This document shows positions 9,177 through 18,747 of a stretch of 64,000 nt of DNA, in pieces. The stretch is from Treponema brennaborense DSM 12168 (GTDB taxonomy: Bacteria > Spirochaetota > Spirochaetia > Treponematales > Treponemataceae), in the NCBI RefSeq assembly GCF_000212415.1, contig NC_015500.1, positions 2,170,001 to 2,234,000 of the forward strand, given 5' to 3'. Both the position numbers and the translations under genes were made by a program. The notes under the pieces were generated by a model. It worked only from the letters and a program-made list of their open reading frames with translations, ran no database searches and was not told the origin of the DNA. The number at the start of each line of letters is the position of its first letter. The stretch's first letter is position 1.

Positions 9177-10544
9177 ATGGCAGCTGTTCAGATAATTATT
9201 ATCGCGGTGTCGGCAGTCGGAGTAGGGTTTCTTGCGTATTTTGTAATCAAGTCAACGGTAGTTCCCAAACGGATCGAAGGGATCAACAAACTTATAAAGC
9301 AGGGAAAAACGTCATCCGCCGTAAAACTTGCTAAAAGTATCATCGCAAAGAATCCCCGCGATTACCACGCGCACTATTTTTTGGGAAAAGCGTATCAGGC
9401 TGACAACAAACCGGAACTGGCGCTCATGGAATTCAAAATCGTCAATCAGAACGCAATCTTTGACGAAGAATTGCCCGAAGTTGAATTCCGCAGGCAGATA
9501 TCCCAACTGTACCTGAAATTCAATCAGCCCGAAGAAGCGCTCAAGGAATTTCTGCTGCTGACCAAGCTTGAGCCGCGCAATGCGGAAAACTTTTACAACG
9601 CCGGAAAACTGTTCGAGCAGCGCGGCCGTTCCGATCAGGCGCGCGGATTTTATCAGCAGGCGATCAATTTGAACAAACGGTTCGTCAAAGCGCACGCCGC
9701 GCTCGGTCTGATGCTCTATCGCGCAAAACTCTATACTGAAGCGAAGAAAGCATTCGACACGGCGCTCGGCATAAATTCAGACATGTTTTCCATTTATTAT
9801 TACCTCGGTAAAATCCTGAAAGAAAACAAAGACTATCCGGGAGCCGTCAACGCGTTTGAAAAAGCGCTCCGCGATCCCGAATACAAACAACGCGCGCTGC
9901 TCGAACGAGGTTCGTGCTTTATGGCGGTCGACAATATAGACAAAGCGTTCGTGGAATTCGATCGCGCAGTGAAAGCGTCCAAAAACGATTCAAGCGCCGA
10001 AACACTGTATTCCCGGTATTTTCTGGCTGCGTGCTATGAAAAACTGCGTAAGATCGACGCGGCCATCACGCAGTGGGAAAAGATCTACGCCAAAAATCAT
10101 AATTTTCTGGACACGGCCGCAAAATTGGCCGAATACAGCGATCTGCAAACGAACGATCATATGAAAGAATATCTGACCTGTTCGGCGGATATGTTTATCG
10201 AACTGTGCAAAAAAGCGGCCCTCGCCGGCTTCAATCTGACCGTTCAGAAAGCGGAACCTGCAAAATACGGCTGTAAAATGATTGCAACGGAAGCGAAAAA
10301 CGACAACTGGATGAACGTGCGCCAGCAGCTGTACTACCTGCTGTTTTACCGCGAACCGGAACCCATTGAAGATTCCGCCGTACGCCAGATCGTCGAAGAA
10401 GCGAAAAAACAGAATTACACGAAAGCGATCATTTTCACCAGTTCGGGATTCACCCGCCCTGCGATGGTTTTTGCAGAAAACAGACCCGTCGAGCTGGTCG
10501 GAAAAGAAAAACTCGAAGCGATTCTCACGAAAGCCGGAGTCTGA
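9177..10544 (+). CDS. Membrane-anchored TPR protein
   Basis: The start at 9177 has GGAG five bases upstream and gives a clean N-terminal membrane helix (MAAVQIIIIAVSAVGVGFLA); an in-frame ATG at 9141 lacks this. The 455-residue product has a row of TPR motifs through about residue 300 (AHYFLGKAYQADNKPELALMEF, NAGKLFEQRGRSDQARGFY and others). A C-terminal domain with QLYYLLFYREPEPI and AIIFTSSGFTRPAM resembles a restriction-endonuclease-like or Mrr-type fold, but that is a weak impression. It is followed one base later by the metallophosphoesterase, so these genes form an operon. Confidence 0.85.
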   Translation: MAAVQIIIIAVSAVGVGFLAYFVIKSTVVPKRIEGINKLIKQGKTSSAVKLAKSIIAKNPRDYHAHYFLGKAYQADNKPELALMEFKIVNQNAIFDEELPEVEFRRQISQLYLKFNQPEEALKEFLLLTKLEPRNAENFYNAGKLFEQRGRSDQARGFYQQAINLNKRFVKAHAALGLMLYRAKLYTEAKKAFDTALGINSDMFSIYYYLGKILKENKDYPGAVNAFEKALRDPEYKQRALLERGSCFMAVDNIDKAFVEFDRAVKASKNDSSAETLYSRYFLAACYEKLRKIDAAITQWEKIYAKNHNFLDTAAKLAEYSDLQTNDHMKEYLTCSADMFIELCKKAALAGFNLTVQKAEPAKYGCKMIATEAKNDNWMNVRQQLYYLLFYREPEPIEDSAVRQIVEEAKKQNYTKAIIFTSSGFTRPAMVFAENRPVELVGKEKLEAILTKAGV

Positions 10545-10545
10545 C

Positions 10546-11256
10546 ATGAAAATCCTCTGCGTCTCGGACCAAATAGATCCTATCGTATACAGCAATTCCG
10601 CAAAGCAACGATTTTCGGATATAGACGCGGTTCTGTGCGCAGGTGATTTACCGATGGAATATATAGATTTTATCGTTTCCACGCTCAACGTTCCCACGTA
10701 TTTCGTGTTCGGAAACCACAATCTGTCCGACTTTTACTTATATCATTCGGGTGACTGTGCGACGCAGAAAGGACATTCGGTCAGACTCGCCCCCGTGCGG
10801 GAATACGATATGAGCAGAAGTCACGGCGCCGTATACGCAGGCTTTAAAGTGCTTAAATACCACGAACCGGACCAAAAAAATCCGCTGCTGCTGGCCGGCG
10901 CGTCCGGTTCGATAAAATACAACAAAGGGCTGTGCCAGTATTCCGACCGCGCCATGAAACGGCAGCTGATACGAATGATTCCGCGGCTGTTGCTGAACAA
11001 GCTGCGGTACGGCAGATACCTCGACATCTTTCTGACACATTCCCCTCCCCGGCACATTCACGATAAAGAAGATCCGTGTCATAAAGGATTCGCCTGTTAC
11101 CGTTGGTTTCTCAAAAAATTCAAACCGACGTACATGATCCACGGACATATTCATTTATACGATTTACAGGAACCGCGCGTTTCCGAATATGCCGGGACGA
11201 CGATCATAAACGCATACAGTCATTATATCCTTGATTTTCCCTTGGAGATGGAATGA
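10546..11256 (+). CDS. Calcineurin-like metallophosphoesterase
   Basis: The product is 236 residues. Motifs of the superfamily are present in order: SDQID at the N-terminus, AGDLP, FGNHN, LTHSPP and HGHIH, which supply most of the two-metal site. In the first motif the His of the usual D-x-H is replaced by Gln (D-Q). The ATG at 10546 starts one base after the upstream stop and places MKILCVSDQ at the expected family N-terminus. The substrate (phosphodiester or phosphomonoester) is unknown. The gene overlaps the next one by ATGA. Confidence 0.85.
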   Translation: MKILCVSDQIDPIVYSNSAKQRFSDIDAVLCAGDLPMEYIDFIVSTLNVPTYFVFGNHNLSDFYLYHSGDCATQKGHSVRLAPVREYDMSRSHGAVYAGFKVLKYHEPDQKNPLLLAGASGSIKYNKGLCQYSDRAMKRQLIRMIPRLLLNKLRYGRYLDIFLTHSPPRHIHDKEDPCHKGFACYRWFLKKFKPTYMIHGHIHLYDLQEPRVSEYAGTTIINAYSHYILDFPLEME

Positions 11257-12158
11257 AAAACTATCAGCGAGTTCAAACGGAAGAAGATTTTTCAAAAGCC
11301 CGCAACAAAGCGCTGTTCAATGAAATTCAGCATTTTCTGAATCCGGAAGAAACGAATCTGCTGTCTCTCACGGATATAAAAAAAATGCTCAAACCGACCG
11401 GTGAAGTCTATCAGGGTATGCAGACCGTTCCGGTCAGCCTTATCGTCGGCAGCGAAGGCCGGTACAACGACTTCGACAATCATTTTTTTCCGAAAAGCCT
11501 GCATCTGAAAAACCGCTGGGCGAATATCGATCTGGCGCATCTGCAGGACGTCATTCTGCCCCCGATCACCTTATACGAACTGGGCGGCGTGTACTTCGTG
11601 CGGGACGGCAACCACCGCGTATCCGTTGCCAAAACGCGCGGCATTGAAAACATCGACGCGGAAGTCGTCAGCCTGCAAAGTGAAATCAAACTGAAACCCG
11701 GCGCCACGCAGAAACAGATGATCAAGCAGGTTATCCAGTATGAAAAACGGGTGTTTTATGCGGAAACGAACTTCGGCGACATTACCGACTGCTGGAATCT
11801 CGATTTTTCGGCAACCGGACAGTACGACGTCATCTATCACCACATACTGATCCATAAATACTATATCAACCAGAACAAAACGGAAGAAATATCCATGACC
11901 GACGCCATTCAGTCCTGGTACGAAACGGTGTATCTGCCCGTCATTTCCATCGTAAAAAAACGGCATATCCTGCGCAAATTCAGACACCGGACGCCGAGCG
12001 ACATGTACGTGTGGATCATAAAATATTGGGACGAACTGAAAAAAAAGTTCGGAAACGATTTCAGTCTCGATCAAGCAGCCGAAGATTTTACCAAAAAATT
12101 CGGTACCGGATTTTTCAGAAATATGATATCCCGGTTAAAAAAAACGCGAAACTCCTAG
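11253..12158 (+). CDS. ParB/sulfiredoxin-fold domain protein
   Basis: The 301-residue product has a central ParB-like signature (PVSLIVGSEGRYNDFDNHFFP, then YFVRDGNHRVSVAKTRGIENIDAEVV, about residues 50-145). In that fold, GNHR-type motifs bind nucleotide or act in catalysis. The C-terminal half is helical and conserved-looking but has no motif I recognise. It lacks an obvious HTH, so it is unlikely to be a chromosome-partition ParB. It overlaps the metallophosphoesterase by ATGA, which suggests a joint function, perhaps nucleotide or nucleic-acid signalling; this is inference. Confidence 0.75.
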   Translation: MKNYQRVQTEEDFSKARNKALFNEIQHFLNPEETNLLSLTDIKKMLKPTGEVYQGMQTVPVSLIVGSEGRYNDFDNHFFPKSLHLKNRWANIDLAHLQDVILPPITLYELGGVYFVRDGNHRVSVAKTRGIENIDAEVVSLQSEIKLKPGATQKQMIKQVIQYEKRVFYAETNFGDITDCWNLDFSATGQYDVIYHHILIHKYYINQNKTEEISMTDAIQSWYETVYLPVISIVKKRHILRKFRHRTPSDMYVWIIKYWDELKKKFGNDFSLDQAAEDFTKKFGTGFFRNMISRLKKTRNS

Positions 12159-12164
12159 AAATCC

Positions 12165-12193
12165 TTGACGGTAAAACTTTTCGATGTTAGAAT
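12165..12193 (+). promoter_or_regulatory. Sigma-70-type promoter for the phosphatase/STAS/kinase genes
   Basis: TTGACG (12165-12170), a 17-base spacer, and TAGAAT (12188-12193). The predicted start is near 12200, leaving a leader of about 24 bases before the GTG at 12224. Confidence 0.65.
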
Positions 12194-12223
12194 GGTAAAA
12201 TAGATTAGTTTCGGGAGTAACCT

Positions 12224-13879
12224 GTGTTCATAACCAGTGACAGTTTCGCATACGTTCCGCTTTTACTTACGGCCGTTTTTTCCTTTTTGCTTGCAGTTTT
12301 CTTCTCGATCACGAAGCGCAGGGGAAACGGATCCGTCGGCGTTTTTCATATCGCATCGGCCGTAATTTTATGCGCCGGTTCGATATACGCGATACTCAAT
12401 CCCGGACTTACCGTGTTCGCCGCCGCCGCGGCGCTCTCGGCGGGCCTGCTCGTTCCGGCGGTGCTGCCGCTGCTGAACGGAAAGCGCGAAGCGCCGGAAC
12501 CGGCTGAAGAACCGGAATGCGAAATCTCCGACGGCGATGCGGAAGAAGATCAGAGCGACGGCGAAGATACCGTTCCGGCCGATCTGATCGAAGTCTGCCG
12601 TGATTTCATGATCCACGCCGCGGACGCGTTTTCGGAGGAATCGGGACTTAACGGACTGCTTGATTATATCAATACGACGCTCATCCGTGAAGTAAAAGCC
12701 GACGGGGGTGCGATCCTGCTGATAGACGATTTTGACGACGTGCTCGCCGTCAAGACGTTTCAGGGTAATTTTCCGCCGCCGTACAAACTGTCGGACGACA
12801 TTCCGCACAAAATCGTCCGCGTCGAAACGAATTTCCGCTTCGCGCAGTTTCCGCTCAGTGAAACGATATTCGGCGAAGTCGCCCGCAGCGGAAAAGCGGA
12901 ACTGATCACCGAACCGCTCGCCGACGACAGAATTTATCAGAATGAACCGGAAGATTTCCTCAAATGCGGCAGCTATATTTTCGTACCGCTGAAAATACGC
13001 GATACGGTCATCGGCGTGGCGGCGCTTGCACGCAAATACGCGGTGGAACCGTTTACCGAACGGGATTTTACCGCGGCGGCGATACTCACCGATTTTGCGA
13101 GTACTGCGGTCAAAAACGTCTATTCGTTTCAGGAAATCGTCGAACACTCGGAACTCACCAAAGAATCGGACATAGCCTGCCGCCTGCAGAACACGTTGCA
13201 CCCGAAACTGCTGCCCGCCATTCCCGGCCTGGCGCTCGGTTGCTATTATAATACGGCGGAAGGCGTCTGCGGCGACTATTACGACATCGTTCCCGCACGG
13301 AAAGACCGAATCTCGTTCATTTTGACGGACGTCGCGGGTAAGGGAATGAATTCGCTCATCGTCATGGTCATGATCCGCGCCATGCTGCGGCTCATCGTGA
13401 ATACGGCGCAGAGTGCGGGAACCATTCTCGGCTGGGCGAATCGCGGCATTGCCGGTGAAAGCAACATCGATCATTTTGCGAGTCTGGCGCTCATCAATTA
13501 CGACAGTACGGTTCAAAAAATACAGCTGGCAACCGCGGGAACTACCCCGGTGCTGCTGTACAGCGCTGAAACGGATTCCATTAAACAGATATCGGCCGTA
13601 AGCGAACCGATCGGAGTTGAGAAAACGACCGTTTATGACGATAAAGAATATAGTGTACATTCTGGAGATATTGTTGTAACATATACTGACGGGCTGGTTG
13701 AAACGCCCGATGCAAGGGGTATACAGTATTCAAAAGAAAAATTAATGGCATTGATTGCTAAAAATCATCAGTTGTCAGGGAAAGAAATTGCCGATATAGT
13801 AAAGGCAGATGTTAAAAAATTCAGCGGGGCTGGACACCAGCACGATGATCAAACCTTACTGGTCATTAAAATTCAGTAG
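12224..13879 (+). CDS. SpoIIE/RsbU-type PP2C phosphatase with GAF-like domain
   Basis: A GTG start with GGGAG seven bases upstream gives 551 residues. Two or three N-terminal membrane helices (about residues 1-90) are followed by an acidic linker and then a GAF-like domain (about 125-310, for example VKADGGAILLIDDFDDVLAVK, YIFVPLKIRDTVIGVAALAR). The C-terminal PP2C domain (about 330-551) has GVCGDYYDIV, LTDVAGKGMNS and YTDGLVET with metal-binding Asp residues. It should dephosphorylate a STAS antagonist, matching the gene 14 bases downstream, so the input is probably sensed at the membrane or by the GAF domain. The partner kinase lies two genes on. Confidence 0.9.
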   Translation: MFITSDSFAYVPLLLTAVFSFLLAVFFSITKRRGNGSVGVFHIASAVILCAGSIYAILNPGLTVFAAAAALSAGLLVPAVLPLLNGKREAPEPAEEPECEISDGDAEEDQSDGEDTVPADLIEVCRDFMIHAADAFSEESGLNGLLDYINTTLIREVKADGGAILLIDDFDDVLAVKTFQGNFPPPYKLSDDIPHKIVRVETNFRFAQFPLSETIFGEVARSGKAELITEPLADDRIYQNEPEDFLKCGSYIFVPLKIRDTVIGVAALARKYAVEPFTERDFTAAAILTDFASTAVKNVYSFQEIVEHSELTKESDIACRLQNTLHPKLLPAIPGLALGCYYNTAEGVCGDYYDIVPARKDRISFILTDVAGKGMNSLIVMVMIRAMLRLIVNTAQSAGTILGWANRGIAGESNIDHFASLALINYDSTVQKIQLATAGTTPVLLYSAETDSIKQISAVSEPIGVEKTTVYDDKEYSVHSGDIVVTYTDGLVETPDARGIQYSKEKLMALIAKNHQLSGKEIADIVKADVKKFSGAGHQHDDQTLLVIKIQ

Positions 13880-13893
13880 GAAAGGGAGCTACT

Positions 13894-14232
13894 ATGGAAC
13901 TTAAAATACGGAAAAACGGTGAGATTTATATCGTTGACGTAAACGGTGAAATGGATTTGTACAATTCGTACAAGTTGAAAGAACTCGTTATGAAAATGTT
14001 GGAGAAAAACGTCAAAAGCTTTGTAATTAATCTGGAACAAGTCGATTATATCGACTCGTCCGGAATCGGCGCGCTCATATTCATCTGCTCGACAATCAAG
14101 AAGATGAATTTGAAGCTGGCGATTTCCAATATCCACGGTTCCGTTAAAAAGGTTATCGAATTGACGAAACTTATGGGATATTTTCCGATTGCGAACAGCG
14201 TGGAAGAAGCGTTGCTTATGCTTAATGATTAA
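13894..14232 (+). CDS. STAS-domain anti-anti-sigma factor (anti-sigma factor antagonist)
   Basis: A single STAS domain of 112 residues with the phosphorylatable serine in YIDSSGIGAL (about residue 58). It is the switch protein between the SpoIIE-type phosphatase upstream and the HATPase kinase downstream: when unphosphorylated it should bind the kinase and release its target. GGGAG lies six bases before the ATG. No alternative sigma factor is encoded nearby, so the controlled output may be elsewhere or not a sigma factor. Confidence 0.92.
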   Translation: MELKIRKNGEIYIVDVNGEMDLYNSYKLKELVMKMLEKNVKSFVINLEQVDYIDSSGIGALIFICSTIKKMNLKLAISNIHGSVKKVIELTKLMGYFPIANSVEEALLMLND

Positions 14233-14265
14233 TACTCAAAGAATATTGCATAAAGGAAGAGCCAA

Positions 14266-14817
14266 ATGGAACAGATAAAAGAATTACGTTCAGGCGACAA
14301 TGATGCGTTATTCGATAAAACGAATATGCTGTATAAAGAATTTCCCTCGGATTTCAGACAGATTCGTTATTTTACGCTGCTGATAGTTCAATCCGCACCG
14401 TTGGAAATAAAGGAAATAAACCTGCTTGAGCAGCAGATCAGCGAAGTTATCAAGAATGCCGTAAAACACGGAAACAACTGCGATATCAACAAAAAAGTTC
14501 GTGTCTGGTATTCTTTCAGCCCCACTCACGCACACATTATCGTTGAAGACGAAGGTGAAGGCTTTAAAGACCTTGAAAAGTGGAACGACTTCAACCGCAG
14601 AAGACTTGAATGCCTGCATAATCAGAATTTTGAAGAGTTGTCGAATTTCGTTTCGTTCCGTACCAAACGGAGCGACGATCAGGACGGCGGAAACGCATTG
14701 TTTGCAGCGCTTGAATATTGGAACGGCGGTTTCGTCTACAACGGAAAGCGGAACGGCGTCGCCATGCTCAAAAAATTCCAGCAGAAACGCCACGGAATCA
14801 CGGCTGACGGAGAATAA
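14266..14817 (+). CDS. HATPase serine kinase of the RsbW/SpoIIAB type
   Basis: The product of 183 residues is a GHKL ATPase with the N box EVIKNAVKHGN and the G1 box VEDEGEGF, separated by about 40 residues as in RsbW-like kinases. It is expected to phosphorylate the STAS antagonist upstream. The C-terminal third (residues 105-183) is longer than in minimal RsbW and contains SNFVSFRTKRSDDQDGGNALFAALEYW, which may bind the partner. The bidirectional terminator at 14874-14907 closes the unit. Confidence 0.88.
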   Translation: MEQIKELRSGDNDALFDKTNMLYKEFPSDFRQIRYFTLLIVQSAPLEIKEINLLEQQISEVIKNAVKHGNNCDINKKVRVWYSFSPTHAHIIVEDEGEGFKDLEKWNDFNRRRLECLHNQNFEELSNFVSFRTKRSDDQDGGNALFAALEYWNGGFVYNGKRNGVAMLKKFQQKRHGITADGE

Positions 14818-14873
14818 GATCCGGCCGGCTGTAATGACAACCGGCTGCAGCGCCAACCGGTACTCCCTATAAG

Positions 14874-14910
14874 AAAACGCCGATCACTCACTGATGGTCG
14901 GCGTTTTTTT
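14874..14910. terminator. Bidirectional rho-independent terminator
   Basis: Ten-base arms (AAAACGCCGA at 14874-14883, TCGGCGTTTT at 14898-14907) flank a 14-base loop and run into a T-tract on the plus strand. The A-rich 5' arm gives the U-tract on the other strand. It sits between the convergent kinase gene and csrA and serves both. Confidence 0.9.
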
Positions 14911-15131
14911 CATTTCGTAAACAGATTGGAAAGAACGCCCAGATTTGCCGGTGAAACCGCGGCACGGTTTTCATCCTGAATCGCGTTGAAAATCTCCTGC
15001 CTGAACACTTTTACGTTTTTGGGCGCTTCCACGCCGATTTTAACTTGATCGCCGCGGATTTCCATAATCGTAACGGTGATTTCATCGCCTATTTTTATCT
15101 TTTCGGTAACTTTACGGGAGAGAATCAGCAT
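14910..15131 (-). CDS. csrA: Carbon storage regulator CsrA (RNA-binding translational repressor)
   Basis: 73 residues starting [20 protein letters not shown], with the RNA-contacting region [14 protein letters not shown] containing the conserved Arg. The ATG complementary to 15129-15131 is the family start; in-frame codons upstream belong to fliW overlap. The C-terminal tail (about 18 residues) is longer than in E. coli CsrA. It overlaps fliW by seven bases. In other bacteria FliW binds CsrA and relieves repression of flagellin mRNA, so the pair couples filament assembly to translation. Confidence 0.97.
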   Translation of the reverse strand: MLILSRKVTEKIKIGDEITVTIMEIRGDQVKIGVEAPKNVKVFRQEIFNAIQDENRAAVSPANLGVLSNLFTK

Positions 15132-15571
15132 AAATTCCCCCGTTTTTTCATTTCGGCAAGGATATCGTGTTTCGTTCCCCACTGCGGATCCGACAAAATG
15201 ACTTGCAGGCAATTCTTATTCCGCTTATTGACGATGAGCGGGCCCTGCAGGTTTACCGTTACCGGAGTGCCGTTCGGTGGAACCGTAACGATCGCCAGAA
15301 CGAATACGTCGGACGGAGATTTTACGCCGATTTCGGCAAGCGTTTTATCGTCAACGTCCAGCTCGTACTCGCTGCAAATCAGAAACGGGTCGACGACCAA
15401 AAAAGCCAGCGATTTATCCTGTACCGACTGCAGCCAGAAAAACGGTTTGTATTCCGATTCAAACAAGACGAATTCCGTATAAGACTCGAATCCGAATAAC
15501 CCCGCCGGAAACGAGAGATTCTGTGATTCGTCGACGCACACGGTGCCCTGCGCTTTTGTTTCTACTTCCAT
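15125..15571 (-). CDS. fliW: Flagellar assembly factor FliW
   Basis: 148 residues with the family pattern [20 protein letters not shown] near the N-terminus and [17 protein letters not shown] in the middle. FliW binds flagellin and CsrA alternately, acting as a partner-switch sensor of cytoplasmic flagellin. The gene lies eight bases after flgL and overlaps csrA, so it is translated with both. Confidence 0.96.
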   Translation of the reverse strand: MEVETKAQGTVCVDESQNLSFPAGLFGFESYTEFVLFESEYKPFFWLQSVQDKSLAFLVVDPFLICSEYELDVDDKTLAEIGVKSPSDVFVLAIVTVPPNGTPVTVNLQGPLIVNKRNKNCLQVILSDPQWGTKHDILAEMKKRGNLC

Positions 15572-15579
15572 ATCAAATC

Positions 15580-16824
15580 CTATTTCATATAATTGAGCAG
15601 CGTATTTGAATACATTTTACCGGCCGTGCTCAACGTTGCCTGATGAACGTATTCGAGCATTTTCATGTCGGTAACGGCTTTCGTAAAATCAAGATCGCCT
15701 TCGCGCGAAATTTGCGACGTTACGTTCAGTGCGGTAGCGGAATTGCGGGTGATATTCTGCACGGCGCGTTCATATTGCGCACCCGATTGGGCGAGACGCG
15801 TTACCAGATTGTTCACCGCACCGTCGAGACTGCCGAGAACCCGGCCGCCGATCGTTTCCTGATCGCCTGAAAGCATCGCGTCGCGCAGCGCGATCACGCT
15901 GTCGAAAAGCGAACCGCCGGAGAGCCGCGTACTGTCGCCCAGATTGTACGGCGGGCGCTGGGAGGCATCTTTGATCAGTCCCAAGTCGTTCAGCACGGAA
16001 CCGGACGCGTCTTCAAGCCACAGCTGGCGCGAATCGGTTGTCTGCAGGTTAAGGCCGCGGGTAACCGGATCTACGGACGCGCGGACTGCCGCTCCGGAAA
16101 CGTTTATCTTTGCTGCAAGCGCGTACACGTTGTCGCCCGCAGCCACTTGTATCTGCTTTCCGTCAACGGAAATCACGCTGTCTGCGCCCGCACGGTACGA
16201 AGACGCGTCGCGGCTGCCGAACAGGCGCTGCGGTTCGGACCAGAACACTTTGTTGCCGGCCGATTCAACTTCAAGATACGCGCGTTCGTCCACTTCGATT
16301 TTATTGCCGTCGATATTGCCGTTATAGCGGACTGCCGCAATTTTCGGTTCCGCGGAACCGGGAACGGCGCCCATTTCGATATCGAACGCAGTCCGGTTCG
16401 TGCGGGTTCCCGCGAAAAGCGACGTGCCGTCGGGTCCCGTCGCGTTCGCGTTCTGCACGAGTTCTTTCAGCAATTCGTCCACTTCAGACGCCATATTTTT
16501 AAGATCGTCGGGAGTGTTCGTACCGGTTGCACCGGTAACGGCAAGTTCGCGGATACGGTGCATGACGTCGAGCGACTGATTCATGTATCCTTCCGTAAGG
16601 GAAAAACGGTCGGTCAGCGTTTGGGCGTTCTTTTCAAACGTCTGCACGCGCCCCAAATACGACTGATACCGAACCAAATGTCCTGCAGCCAGCGGATCTT
16701 CACGCAGCGACTGGAGCCGCTGCTGGCTGCCCATCTGATTGTTCGCCTTGTTCAGTCGCGATTCCTGTATGCGCAGATTTCCCTGCACGTCGCTGTTCGT
16801 CATAGCGGAACTGACTCTTCTCAT
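15580..16824 (-). CDS. flgL: Flagellar hook-filament junction protein FlgL
   Basis: 414 residues. The N-terminal helix MRRVSSAMTNSDVQGNLRIQ and the C-terminal helix region ALNVTSQISREGDLDFTKAVTDM are the flagellin-like coiled-coil ends. The middle holds the variable domain. A GAGGT site precedes the ATG. FlgL follows FlgK at the hook tip and carries the periplasmic filament typical of spirochaetes. Confidence 0.95.
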   Translation of the reverse strand: MRRVSSAMTNSDVQGNLRIQESRLNKANNQMGSQQRLQSLREDPLAAGHLVRYQSYLGRVQTFEKNAQTLTDRFSLTEGYMNQSLDVMHRIRELAVTGATGTNTPDDLKNMASEVDELLKELVQNANATGPDGTSLFAGTRTNRTAFDIEMGAVPGSAEPKIAAVRYNGNIDGNKIEVDERAYLEVESAGNKVFWSEPQRLFGSRDASSYRAGADSVISVDGKQIQVAAGDNVYALAAKINVSGAAVRASVDPVTRGLNLQTTDSRQLWLEDASGSVLNDLGLIKDASQRPPYNLGDSTRLSGGSLFDSVIALRDAMLSGDQETIGGRVLGSLDGAVNNLVTRLAQSGAQYERAVQNITRNSATALNVTSQISREGDLDFTKAVTDMKMLEYVHQATLSTAGKMYSNTLLNYMK

Positions 16825-16848
16825 CTTTCTACCTCATCACTGCGCCGG

Positions 16849-18738
16849 TCATACGCCGAGCCGGTTTATCACCGTATCCAGCAGCTCGTCCATAACGGTA
16901 ATGAATTTTGCCGCCGCGTTATATCCATGCTGGAATTTGATAATATCAGCAAGTTCTTCATCAACGTTTACGCCGGAAATCGAATCGCGCAGCGTACGCA
17001 GATCGGCCAGAATTGAATTCTGGCTGAGCATGTTTATTTCCGCCTGCTCGCCTTTCAGCGCGACGTTCGTCACCGATTCGGCAAAATAATCGTCCAGCGT
17101 CCGATACCGGCCGATCATGACGTTTGAATTGCGGATAGCCGCTATTGCGGAAGCCGCACGGCCGTCGCCGTTTTCACCGTACCCGGACGCTCCGGGAAAA
17201 GAAGACGCAACGGACAATACGTCGCCGGTAATTGCGGGATTAACCGCTATATACGCGGAAGGGTTCAGCACCGGAGAAACCGCGTACTGCGCACCGCCGC
17301 CGGTTCCGGCACCGTTCAAAACGTCCACCGAGTCCGGGCGGGCAAAATCGTATGCGTTTTCGGGCCCGGATCCCTGCAGAATACCCGCGTATCCGGCAAG
17401 AAAATGACTTGAATCTTCAACGTGCCGAATGACGAAATCCGGATTTTCCTGAGCTTGAGCGGTCGTTGCTTTCAGCACCAGATTGCCGTTCCGGTCGAGA
17501 TAGGCTTTGACTTCACCGTCGGAATCGTTTATGCGGCTTACGACCGCCTCGACGGTATCCGTCGGATAATACGGAACGGAAACGGTTCCCGTCTTGCCGG
17601 ACAGCGTTATGGAACCGCGCAGGCCGATCTGTTCCTGCGGATCGAGCGCGTTGGTTCCGCTGATGCGGAAGATATACGACGTGTCCGCTTCCCCGTCGCC
17701 GTTGCGGTCGTAATTACCGGCAGTATTCGTTACGAACGGCTGCTGCGTAAAAAAGTCGAGCCCGGTCGTACCGTTCGCACCGATCGCGTTCCGGTGTACG
17801 TCGTTTACCAAATCGGCAAAATTCATCGTCATGGTGTTCAGATTCTGCAATTCGGAGCGAACGTCGGAATCGCGTAATTCGATCAGCGCGCCCAGCGAAC
17901 CGCCGGAGATGGCGGCGTCGTTTCCCGTATCGCTCCAGACCACTTTGCTGTAGCCGTCGTTGTCGGTCAGCGGGATAACGTCGAACGAGCGGGCGCTGTT
18001 TCCCTGAACCAGCACGCGGCCGTCGATATGCACCATGAATTCGTCTGGATCGCGCTGATCCGTGGTAATGTTTACCAGTGAAGACAACTTATCCACCATC
18101 AAATCGCGCCGATCGAGCAGATCGTTCGGATTGTCGCCCATCGCGCGCGAACGGACTATTTCGGAGTTCAGTGCGGCGATTTGCCGGGCATAATCGTTGA
18201 CCTGATCCACGGTCGCTTCGATATCGCCGTTCAGCAAGGTACCGATACCGGACAAACTGTTGAAACGCTGCTGAATCGAGTTGGTCAACGAACCGGCGCG
18301 CGTTACGATCGATTGGCGTGCGGCCTGAGATTCGGGATACAAGGAAAGTTCCTGCCAAGATTGCCAGAACATATCCATATTCGAGCGAATGGAAACGTCG
18401 TTCGGTTCGTTGTATATCTGTTCGAGCATAACGTAATATTTTTCACGCGTGCTCCAGTAGGATTCCTGATTCGACTGTGCGGTAATCCGCGAGTCGAGCA
18501 GCTCGTCCCGTACGCGCGAAATGCTTTCGGCGGTCACCCCCTGCCCGATTTGCCCTGCGGTTTCGGCACGGCTCAGATCGGGGCGGTAAATGGGGTCGAA
18601 CTGGCGCAGCTGAACGCGCTGACGCGAATAGCCTTCCGTACTGGCGTTGGAAATATTATGACCTGCGGTGCTGATAGACTGACTTTGCGCCATCAGACTG
18701 CGTTTTCCCATTTCAATTCCTGCAAACGAAGACGCCAT
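16849..18738 (-). CDS. flgK: Flagellar hook-associated protein FlgK
   Basis: 629 residues. The N-terminus MASSFAGIEMGKRSLMAQ and SISTAGHNISNASTEGYSRQRV is the rod/hook/HAP signature, and the C-terminus ends in the helical ...FQHGYNAAAKFITVMDELLDTVINRLGV. The first junction protein after the hook. An AGGAG site lies six bases upstream of the ATG. Gene order flgN-flgK-flgL is standard for chaperone and substrates. Confidence 0.96.
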   Translation of the reverse strand: MASSFAGIEMGKRSLMAQSQSISTAGHNISNASTEGYSRQRVQLRQFDPIYRPDLSRAETAGQIGQGVTAESISRVRDELLDSRITAQSNQESYWSTREKYYVMLEQIYNEPNDVSIRSNMDMFWQSWQELSLYPESQAARQSIVTRAGSLTNSIQQRFNSLSGIGTLLNGDIEATVDQVNDYARQIAALNSEIVRSRAMGDNPNDLLDRRDLMVDKLSSLVNITTDQRDPDEFMVHIDGRVLVQGNSARSFDVIPLTDNDGYSKVVWSDTGNDAAISGGSLGALIELRDSDVRSELQNLNTMTMNFADLVNDVHRNAIGANGTTGLDFFTQQPFVTNTAGNYDRNGDGEADTSYIFRISGTNALDPQEQIGLRGSITLSGKTGTVSVPYYPTDTVEAVVSRINDSDGEVKAYLDRNGNLVLKATTAQAQENPDFVIRHVEDSSHFLAGYAGILQGSGPENAYDFARPDSVDVLNGAGTGGGAQYAVSPVLNPSAYIAVNPAITGDVLSVASSFPGASGYGENGDGRAASAIAAIRNSNVMIGRYRTLDDYFAESVTNVALKGEQAEINMLSQNSILADLRTLRDSISGVNVDEELADIIKFQHGYNAAAKFITVMDELLDTVINRLGV

Positions 18739-18747
18739 ATGTATCTC

